Below are positions 57,852 through 64,000 of a stretch of 64,000 bases of DNA, piece by piece. A model generated the notes under the pieces. That model ran no database searches and had not been told where the DNA came from. It saw nothing but the letters and a program-made list of their open reading frames with translations. How positions within the stretch are numbered: position 1 is the first letter of the stretch; every line of letters begins with the position of its first letter. Location: NCBI GenBank assembly GCA_002898555.1, contig BEHR01000008.1, positions 1-64,000 of the forward strand, given 5' to 3'. The stretch is from a bacterium HR15. GTDB lineage: Bacteria > Armatimonadota > Fimbriimonadia > Fimbriimonadales > GBS-DC. The position numbers and the translations under genes were made by a program.

Positions 57852-59609
57852 TCACTTCCTCAAACTCTCGAATCCTCTTCGGATAATTTCCGCCATCCGA
57901 CAGCGGCGTTCTTTTAAAAAGTCTTCATACTTCATTTGATACCATCCTTCGGGGAGGGCATGATACTCGTACATCTCTTTCAGCGAGTCGGGATCGAACA
58001 AACTTTCATATTCGGGCGCGTATTCGGCTGGCGGCCGGTCGCTGATATCGATATTGTCGCGCCATTCTACCAGCGCAAAGTTAGCCACCTGATTGATTTC
58101 ACGGGTATCTGTGATGCCTTGGCGATGGAGAAACTTGCGTGGGAAGAGGTGATGCCGTTCCAGAGCCGATTTTTGCTCTCGCGAGGTGGGGTCCAGCAGG
58201 TCGCGCACCTTCATGGAGGAGTAGAGCACCGGCGCGTCCAGCAGGCAGAGGGAGGCGAAGAAGGCTGCTTGACCGGGGTTGTGTGCAGATGCCTTGGCTA
58301 AGTCATTGGGCAAGGTGACCTTCCAATAGCCCGACGTAAGCACCGCGGCCATTTCCTGCTCCAGCACCTGCACGAATTCCTCAGGGCGGGAACGGCTCCG
58401 CAACAGAGCCAAATCCTGGTCCATGCGGGTTTCTGGGGAACTGGTGTACCGTCCGGTGAGGGAACTCATGAAGAACCAGCGTGCCATCAGGTTGCGCAGG
58501 GTGTGCGGATGCAGCCCAAAATCCCACTTGCCGATGAGCCAGAGGGCGTAGGTATAGACCAGAGCCGTTTCGGAAGTGATCAGGCTGGGATGAATGTAGC
58601 CGGCCCGCTTGATGACTTTCAGAAAATCGCGCCAGTTTTGCGGGTTGAGGACTTTATTCTGCGCTTCCCGCAGCTTATCAAACTGCTCATCCCGGCGCTC
58701 CGGGGAGAACTCGCCCGTTTGCAGGTCTTTGCCCCTCAAGATGGAATAGACATGTTCCAGCCGCGCGCGGCGGAAGGCAACCGCCACATCCACCCGCAGC
58801 AACTGCTCCGGCTGAGGCTGGAAGTAAGGATTGTAGGGCGAAGAGCAGTTGTTCGTCGGGGGGTGCTTGGCATGGCGACAAAAATCTTCCAGTTCCTTTC
58901 GTCCCTCATCCCAGAATACGGACATCAGCGTGAGGATGAAATCGGCCTGGTTCAGGGCGCGCCCCTGACTGTTGATGCGCACGAAGATTTCGGAGACTTG
59001 CTCTTCCGTGGCGCTGACGGAAATTTCCAGGGCGGTCAAGGGGTAGTTGATGAGGTTGACCAGCCGCTGGATGGCCTGAGGAATGCGTTTGCGTTCTTCC
59101 TCAGTTAGCCCACGGCGCTCATTCAGGCGTTCCAGGAAGGCGTAGACGAACGCGTACTGGTCGAAATCGGGTTGCCATAGGACGCTAATGTCGGCAATCC
59201 AGGCGGGGTCGCGCTCGATGGCGGTGTTGGTGACCTCAAACTTTTCTTTCAGTGGGTTAAAGGCGATGCGCAGGCGGCGCTGTTGGAAGTGCTTGTCAAT
59301 GATAGGAATGCCCTTCATCACGGCGTAGAGAGCCGTAAGCCGCTGCTGACCGTCCACGATGAGCAGGTTGGGTACCTTTTGTTTGCGGTCCACGCCGATG
59401 GTGCGGTGATCGCCAGGATAGCCGTTCTCCCAGAAAAGCAGCGTACCGATGGGGTAGCCACGATACATGGAATCAAACAGGTCGCGCACATGGGCCTTAT
59501 CCCAGACGAAGGGTCGCTGAATATCAGGAAGACCGATCTCGCCGATGGCGATGTCTTCCAGCAGTTTACCCAAGTTATAGTCCACTTTTTTAAAGAGCAG
59601 AGTGCTCAT
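57852..59609 (-). CDS. GmrSD-like DUF262/DUF1524 protein
   Basis: The 585-residue protein joins a DUF262 domain (IQRPFVWDKAHVRDLFDSMY, YPIGTLLFWE, and the DGQQRLT motif at 86-92) to a C-terminal DUF1524 HNH-type nuclease (ERHHLFPRKF with H486-H487, and N in NQVANFALV). This is the single-chain GmrSD layout of type IV restriction enzymes that cut modified DNA using nucleotide hydrolysis in DUF262. It lies 4 bp before hsdR in the same operon, with its own promoter. Confidence 0.9.
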   Translation of the reverse strand: MSTLLFKKVDYNLGKLLEDIAIGEIGLPDIQRPFVWDKAHVRDLFDSMYRGYPIGTLLFWENGYPGDHRTIGVDRKQKVPNLLIVDGQQRLTALYAVMKGIPIIDKHFQQRRLRIAFNPLKEKFEVTNTAIERDPAWIADISVLWQPDFDQYAFVYAFLERLNERRGLTEEERKRIPQAIQRLVNLINYPLTALEISVSATEEQVSEIFVRINSQGRALNQADFILTLMSVFWDEGRKELEDFCRHAKHPPTNNCSSPYNPYFQPQPEQLLRVDVAVAFRRARLEHVYSILRGKDLQTGEFSPERRDEQFDKLREAQNKVLNPQNWRDFLKVIKRAGYIHPSLITSETALVYTYALWLIGKWDFGLHPHTLRNLMARWFFMSSLTGRYTSSPETRMDQDLALLRSRSRPEEFVQVLEQEMAAVLTSGYWKVTLPNDLAKASAHNPGQAAFFASLCLLDAPVLYSSMKVRDLLDPTSREQKSALERHHLFPRKFLHRQGITDTREINQVANFALVEWRDNIDISDRPPAEYAPEYESLFDPDSLKEMYEYHALPEGWYQMKYEDFLKERRCRMAEIIRRGFESLRK

Positions 59610-59683
59610 TGATGGTTTACCTCCTCCGAACAGATTACAGTCCTCACACTACACACCAGCAGGTCATGGCTGGTGTTATTAGT

Positions 59684-59713
59684 ATTATACCTGCAGTTTG
59701 CACTCATTTGCAA
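59684..59713 (-). promoter_or_regulatory. Promoter of the DUF262-hsdR operon
   Basis: On the minus strand TTGCAA (59708-59713) and TATAAT (59684-59689) are spaced by 18 nt, upstream of GGAGGAGG and ATG 59609. This separates the DUF262-hsdR-YgjP unit from the Argonaute cassette. Confidence 0.65.
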
Positions 59714-59726
59714 CCCCTCTCCCAGA

Positions 59727-59766
59727 CACCCTCACCCCCACCCCCTCTCCCAGCGGGAGAGGGGAG
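59727..59766. repeat. CCCTCTCCC-family hairpin
   Basis: CACCCTCACCCCCACCCCCT then CTCCCAGCGGGAGAGGGGA forms a hairpin just after the HEPN gene stop. It may end the Argonaute transcript. Confidence 0.7.
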
Positions 59767-59773
59767 CCGCGGT

Positions 59774-60958
59774 TCAGTCGTCTTTGTTGATCACATCTGC
59801 TTTCTCTACTCGCTTGAAAATGTAACTAATAATCGCAAGCTGGTCTAATGCTTCAAAAGCATCTAATTGTTGCATAGCAGGCGCATCCATTGGCTCGTGC
59901 CCTTTGGGATTACGAACTGCGGCACAGATACCCTCTGCTATGAGTCGTAGACCTTCCTGTTCACTCTTTTCCGATCTTGACTGAAGTTTGTTGAACCTAA
60001 TGCGCGGCGATTGTACTTTAAAACTTTCTTGAACTAAACGACGGCAATTCTCATCAATTTGAGTTAATTCCTTCAGATACTTTTCAAAAGCTTTCGCTGC
60101 TTCAAGGACGGCGTGAACATAGTTCCCCTCTTGGAAGGGTTTCCGAGCAATTTCTTTTACCCGTGGATGCAGTGGATAGAGCTCAAACAACAGATTGGGA
60201 TCAGGTTTATCAGTCTCACGAGTTAGTGCCTCGTACAGCAAAGCCATCTCCGAAGGCGAAATAATTCGTGCTGATTCGTCTGCTGCCTGTTGTTCAAAGG
60301 ACAAACAGCCCCTCACACTTTCAAAGGTTTTCCACCATTTTGCTCTCTGACCCGACACCTCGTATCGCTCCCAAAACCACACCAGAGAGATGGCATCTCC
60401 AGGATCGTCTACATCCAGTATGGATGTAGGTGGGCTAACTGTTTCGTCTAACTCTCGCCATGCAGCTAAATAAAGAATCTGACGCTTGAGTGGTCCTTGT
60501 ATCCTTTCTTGCGCCACCTTTTTTAAAAAATCCTTGATACTCTGAGGCGCTTCATCCAACATGCCAACCAGCAGAGCCATTGGAAAAACTTGCTCTGGAT
60601 CATTTTTCGGCGAAAATTTGGGGCTTTCGTCCCTCTCTAACCCTTCGATCTGCTCCAATAAACGATTTGTAAAGTCTGGAGATTCTTCACCCATTTTGCG
60701 CAAGAAATATCCCAGAAAACATAGCGCTCCAAGATTTCGGCGAACAGCCCAAACTTCATCTTTCTCGGCCCAGAGCCTCAGTCTTTCAATTAGATCGAAC
60801 AATGGCTTGTTCGATTCAAAGCCCTCTTGACTGCACGCATAGGCTAACCATGATGCCACAAAGGGATCCCATTCAGAATCAAGGCGCGCGATCTGCTGGA
60901 GAATCGCCCGCCTAACTTCTTCTCGGTACCGGTAAAAGTCCAACTTTACAGAAACCAT
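59774..60958 (-). CDS. HEPN-domain (Ymh/TIGR02391-like) protein of the Argonaute cassette
   Basis: The 394-residue protein has an all-helical N-terminal region (1-250) that I do not recognise and a C-terminal domain (about 262-390) matching TIGR02391/Ymh: LHPRVKEIARKPFQEGNYVH, FNKLQS...SEQEGLRLIAEGIC and R349-N-P-K-G-H354, an R-x4-H motif typical of HEPN ribonucleases. Its ATG lies 13 nt inside the Argonaute gene and no separate promoter is seen, so it is co-translated. I infer that it is the effector, perhaps an RNase released on target recognition. It is also more AT-rich than the core genes. Confidence 0.8.
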   Translation of the reverse strand: MVSVKLDFYRYREEVRRAILQQIARLDSEWDPFVASWLAYACSQEGFESNKPLFDLIERLRLWAEKDEVWAVRRNLGALCFLGYFLRKMGEESPDFTNRLLEQIEGLERDESPKFSPKNDPEQVFPMALLVGMLDEAPQSIKDFLKKVAQERIQGPLKRQILYLAAWRELDETVSPPTSILDVDDPGDAISLVWFWERYEVSGQRAKWWKTFESVRGCLSFEQQAADESARIISPSEMALLYEALTRETDKPDPNLLFELYPLHPRVKEIARKPFQEGNYVHAVLEAAKAFEKYLKELTQIDENCRRLVQESFKVQSPRIRFNKLQSRSEKSEQEGLRLIAEGICAAVRNPKGHEPMDAPAMQQLDAFEALDQLAIISYIFKRVEKADVINKDD

Positions 60959-62214
60959 GCTTTGTCCCTCAACTTGCCGTTGCTGATAACTTGGTTCCAG
61001 TTATTTGCACCGATCTCCACAATGAGACGGGCAATAAGGTAAGAATAGTTGAGCGTCACAGGAACCGCACGGGCGTTAAATCCGCGCCAGTTGACTCGGG
61101 CAGAATTGTAGATTTGGCGAACCAGACGGGGGAATTGATCAATAGGCATTGTCGATCGCTTGTCCATTGAAATATGCAACACTCGCGGAACACCTCTGCT
61201 AGAGCGCCCATCATCCCTACGTCCACCAAGCAAGAGCAACGCTTCTCTGTTGCTTAGATCTACTTGTAGTCCAGTCTGGGGAACATACGAGGGATGGCTT
61301 GCATCAAACAACCGCAAATTGCTGTCGTCGTTGAGGTGCACCAAAGCATAGGGCACATCAATACTCAGCTGTTGAATGGCTTTCTGAACCGCTTCAACCT
61401 CCCGAAAGCGACCTGGTCGCTTGCAAAGGTGCAATATGATAGCGTCAGGTCTGCCTTTAATTCGGCTGTATTCGGCGTAGGCATCTACGAGTAAATTGGT
61501 CAATCCTTTCACATATTCCTCCTCCTTCCACTTCAGGACAGGCGCCGACGAGTGAAGCAAAAGAAAATCTCCATCTTGTGTAAAAAGAGTGACAAATCCA
61601 ACGACAAATTCCTTGCTGCGGTCTTGAGCTCGGCTAATGCCAATCACCAGTTCACGCCGATTGTCTTCAGAAGCAACGACCCAGGGCGTTCCACCGATTT
61701 TAGCGTAGCAACTTAGGGCGATGTTCTCTAACACCCAAGGTATTTGTTCTCTGTTCTGCAATGTCCCCACAGTGACCACTTGGTTTGGAATACCGTTGCC
61801 CAAGAGCTCTCGCTTAGCAGTCTGATAAATACTCTCATACTGGGAAGAAACAATGACCAGCGCCAGGTCTACATCACCCCGACTTGCCAGGTCTCGAACC
61901 TTCTGCTGGACTTCCCTCTCGTTCTCTGTGAGGAGTGCTACCTCCACAATATATAACGGGATCCGAAACAGCTTCTGAAAGCCTTCAAAGGGGTGGTGAC
62001 CGTTCATCAAACCCTTTATCAGCACATCTTTCTCTTGCTGGTGTTGAGAAGGGAAGATTATAGTGACGCTAACACGGTCTTTGCCTAAGATAGCAGAATC
62101 GTAAGGACCGTACAACTTGAGCCCACGCCGCGCATCAAAATTTTGAGCAGAGGCAGATGAGTAATTGAACCGCAACTTCGGAGGGTTAAGTAATGTGCCT
62201 GTGAAGAAGTTCAT
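60946..62214 (-). CDS. AfAgo-like MID-PIWI Argonaute (catalytically inactive)
   Basis: The 422-residue protein has only MID and PIWI. The N-terminal ARRGLKLYGPYD block, the MID pocket Y130-x3-K134, Q145, K172 (YAKIGGTPW), and the C-terminus NWRGF-ARAVPVTLNYSYLIA...WFL match the Archaeoglobus fulgidus Argonaute (427 aa). The first PIWI catalytic Asp is replaced: IGIS194 instead of IGID, so slicing is not expected, but binding of a 5'-phosphorylated guide is. It overlaps the upstream partner gene by ATGA and the HEPN gene by 13 nt. Confidence 0.9.
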   Translation of the reverse strand: MNFFTGTLLNPPKLRFNYSSASAQNFDARRGLKLYGPYDSAILGKDRVSVTIIFPSQHQQEKDVLIKGLMNGHHPFEGFQKLFRIPLYIVEVALLTENEREVQQKVRDLASRGDVDLALVIVSSQYESIYQTAKRELLGNGIPNQVVTVGTLQNREQIPWVLENIALSCYAKIGGTPWVVASEDNRRELVIGISRAQDRSKEFVVGFVTLFTQDGDFLLLHSSAPVLKWKEEEYVKGLTNLLVDAYAEYSRIKGRPDAIILHLCKRPGRFREVEAVQKAIQQLSIDVPYALVHLNDDSNLRLFDASHPSYVPQTGLQVDLSNREALLLLGGRRDDGRSSRGVPRVLHISMDKRSTMPIDQFPRLVRQIYNSARVNWRGFNARAVPVTLNYSYLIARLIVEIGANNWNQVISNGKLRDKAWFL

Positions 62215-62960
62215 CGCTCATCACCTTCCAGTACAACCCGAACTGGTTCGGGTGAGAGGTTTGCTTCTTTACCACAAGGCAAATCAAAGCTGGAATACTT
62301 CCGAACGAAAGGCAGGATATGCTCCTGGAATCGCTGGCGGGCAACCTCAGTATTGATCTTAGAACTATCAGGTAAGTACTCACCTTGAACTTGACCGATA
62401 GCAATTATAGTTTTAGATCCATATTGCTTTCGTATCTCCTGAAGACTAAACGGTCTATCCTCATGATCTCGCAGAGCCCAATCAATGTCCACAATCAGCC
62501 CGAAAGCAAGTTTACTGGAACTACTCCTCCAGTAAAAGACTCGCAGATCGTAACCTTGGTATACCCGAACTTGACCATCAGCTACTTCTGAGCATTGATT
62601 TGGATGGACACGCCATCGCCCTTTGTAAGGGAGAACACTAAAGCCTTCTGAGCGAAACTGATTTAGGAGTCCCTCGATGATTAGACGGGATGCAAGTTTG
62701 GGCACCTCCGAAAGTCGCAACTGTGCTTGTTGGAATCCGAATGTTTCCAGATCCGATGCATTTGGACCGTAACCGTATAAACAATTGTCCTCAGGATATA
62801 CCCAAGCCTGTATCCGTTTTTGCTCAAGATCTTGACGGAGTGAACGCAAATCTTGAAATAACGATCTGTCTGCCCTCATCAGGAGTATCGGTTCCTCCGG
62901 GATACTCACAGGAAAAATATTCAAGTAAATCCCTGGATCGAGATGTATACGCTCCATCAT
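62211..62960 (-). CDS. Argonaute N-terminal-half partner (N-L1-L2/APAZ-like)
   Basis: The 249-residue protein has no enzyme motif. Its C-terminal part (VRVYQGYDLRVFYW, LAFGLIVDIDWALRD, EYLPDSSKINTEVARQRFQ, HILPFVRKY) looks like the N-terminal lobe of prokaryotic Argonautes. With the next gene (422 aa) it would make up a full-length Argonaute of about 670 residues. In A. fulgidus the gene next to AfAgo encodes such an N-L1-L2 protein that forms a heterodimer. GGAGG lies 4 or 7 nt before tandem ATGs (62960, 62957). The assignment rests mainly on size, order and partial resemblance. Confidence 0.7.
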   Translation of the reverse strand: MMERIHLDPGIYLNIFPVSIPEEPILLMRADRSLFQDLRSLRQDLEQKRIQAWVYPEDNCLYGYGPNASDLETFGFQQAQLRLSEVPKLASRLIIEGLLNQFRSEGFSVLPYKGRWRVHPNQCSEVADGQVRVYQGYDLRVFYWRSSSSKLAFGLIVDIDWALRDHEDRPFSLQEIRKQYGSKTIIAIGQVQGEYLPDSSKINTEVARQRFQEHILPFVRKYSSFDLPCGKEANLSPEPVRVVLEGDER

Positions 62961-62989
62961 TGCACCTCCGGATTAGTATTCAAATATCT

Positions 62990-62995
62990 ATTATA
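62990..62995 (-). promoter_or_regulatory. -10 box of the Argonaute cassette
   Basis: TATAAT (minus strand) sits between the hsdS stop and the Argonaute partner gene, about 30 nt before the start codon and followed by CGGAGGTG. The -35 is weak (CAGACA at 17 nt). It would let the cassette be expressed apart from hsdS. Confidence 0.5.
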
Positions 62996-62997
62996 CC

Positions 62998-64000
62998 CTA
63001 CTCTCTCGTCAATGTCTGCGGTTCGGAAAACCGTGCGATCAATTCTCTCGGCAATCGCCGTTTCGCCGTCATCAACTCGTGCAGCAGGGTCTTGAACAGC
63101 GTCTCCAAAGCGCGAACCGATGCCTCTTCCGCTTCGATGCGCTGATCCACCGTCCGCAGGATGCGAGCGATTTCGCGCTGTTCTGGGAGGGGTGGGAGGG
63201 GGATGGGAAACGCTGCAAGTCGTGACTGCGACAGATTCGGGATAGTGGTTTTGTTTCCTAAACCACCGTATAAGGCCAAAAGAGTCCACGCTGCTTGCAT
63301 CCAGTACATGTAAAAAAGCGGAAAAACATCTTCCCTCAGGCTTCTAAGCCGATGTAAATGGTTCTGATAAAGACATAACGGCAACTGGTCTTCCCACATA
63401 GCAGTGCGTCCAATTTCTCCGCCCTCACAAACAAGAATATCGCCGTGCCTGAGCGATAATCGCCTTTCCTCAGGTTCATCAAAGTGCATTTTATCAACTT
63501 TGGTCACATCGATACGCCCCCACAAGACATTTGCAGTTCGCAGAAATGGTCTCATCCGTGGACCAGTGCGGGACCTTGGTGAAAGGGATTTCCCTTGCTG
63601 AATTTCAAAAATCTCCCCCAACCTGACCACCTGCCAATGCGCGGGGAGGGCGCCGATTTCGGTTTCCTGTAGTAGGGGCGCAAAGCATTGCGCCCCTACG
63701 GGCACGGGTCCGTAGGTGAACAGGTGCTGCATTAGGCTCTTTTTGAGCTGCTTGAGCGCGGCGGCGACTCGCTCGCCAGCCTCCTTCGCTTGCTGCACCG
63801 TGCGCAACACATGGGCAATGGCGCGCTGTTCGGGGAGCGGGGGGAGGGGGATGGGCAACTGCCTCAGTTTTCCTTGGTTTATAGATGCTTGACCCACTGC
63901 TCGAGCTGCAAGTCCAATGAAAACGCCCTTCTCTCGATACACATTAAACAAATAATTGAGAAATTGATAATCAAGCGACTCTGGTCGAGGGCGGATCAGC
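62998..64000 (-). CDS. hsdS: Type I restriction specificity subunit (partial, N-terminus beyond right edge)
   Basis: The frame is open to the right edge (LIRPRPESLDYQFLNYLF leads into NVYREKG), giving 333 residues of the second part of HsdS. It shows the first central conserved repeat (LPIPLPPLPEQRAIAHVLR), the second target-recognition domain (ALPAHWQVVRLGEIFEIQQG) and the C-terminal repeat (FPIPLPPLPEQREIARILR). These repeats bind HsdM. It belongs with hsdR at 54950, from which it is separated by the Argonaute cassette and the DUF262 gene. Confidence 0.93.
   Translation of the reverse strand, partial: LIRPRPESLDYQFLNYLFNVYREKGVFIGLAARAVGQASINQGKLRQLPIPLPPLPEQRAIAHVLRTVQQAKEAGERVAAALKQLKKSLMQHLFTYGPVPVGAQCFAPLLQETEIGALPAHWQVVRLGEIFEIQQGKSLSPRSRTGPRMRPFLRTANVLWGRIDVTKVDKMHFDEPEERRLSLRHGDILVCEGGEIGRTAMWEDQLPLCLYQNHLHRLRSLREDVFPLFYMYWMQAAWTLLALYGGLGNKTTIPNLSQSRLAAFPIPLPPLPEQREIARILRTVDQRIEAEEASVRALETLFKTLLHELMTAKRRLPRELIARFSEPQTLTRE

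Overview
The window looks like a chromosome segment of a GC-rich, probably thermophilic bacterium, most consistent with Armatimonadota (inference; no rRNA gene is present to prove it). Pointers are secreted proteins ending in paired dockerin-like calcium repeats (D-x-N-x-D-G...DDADLL-x-x-L-FNFG), the futalosine menaquinone enzyme MqnA with an MqnP-type prenyltransferase, a Bacillus-type SdhA/SdhC, a split glycyl-tRNA synthetase alpha subunit, and dispersed GC-rich repeats. Many genes have a TATAAT/TACAAT box only 6-8 nt before the start codon and no Shine-Dalgarno, suggesting leaderless mRNAs, while others carry AAGGAGG-type ribosome sites.

Layout. 1-3.5 kb: a VIT/vWA protein entering from the left edge with a MerR-type regulator whose promoter has a 19-nt spacer and a perfect dyad, then tandem repeats and an orphan target-recognition half of a DNA methylase. 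3.4-6.2 kb: menaquinone genes (mqnA, mqnP) with two COQ10-like SRPBCC proteins. 6.2-13 kb: ASCH protein, GH50-like hydrolase, PII, LOG-like protein, Cys-rich membrane protein with a biotinyl-like domain lacking its lysine, glyQ, purS, purQ. 13-23 kb: three dockerin-tailed surface proteins (one frameshifted), rhamnulokinase, Lnt and two tRNAs. 23-27.5 kb: sdhA and sdhC separated by an islet holding a MNT nucleotidyltransferase, a truncated HepT and a PD-(D/E)XK protein. 27.6-37 kb: beta-lactamase-like hydrolase, signal peptidase, Nudix, O-antigen-ligase-like protein, a type II restriction-modification pair, GT4, MeaB, MoxR. 37-45.8 kb: an STN-domain protein, a protein of about twenty 26-residue repeats, a CcrM-type methyltransferase and a GMP-transferase/phosphomannomutase-like fusion whose mutase half has lost its catalytic loops. 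45.9-54.5 kb: folB, tsaC/sua5, a DUF4143 ATPase, a MraY-like transferase, a Tat-exported oxidoreductase, mccB, gatA and gatC.

54.6-64 kb is a defence island on the minus strand: hsdS (cut by the right edge), a three-gene Argonaute cassette, a GmrSD-like DUF262/HNH protein, hsdR and a YgjP-like metallopeptidase. The cassette is the main discovery candidate. A 249-residue protein is coupled by an ATGA overlap to a 422-residue MID-PIWI protein resembling the Archaeoglobus fulgidus Argonaute (C-terminal WFL, intact Y-K-Q-K 5'-phosphate pocket, catalytic Asp replaced). That gene in turn overlaps by 13 nt a 394-residue protein with a C-terminal Ymh/TIGR02391-type HEPN domain bearing an R-x4-H motif. 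I read it as a split, guide-binding, non-slicing Argonaute that may control a HEPN ribonuclease effector.
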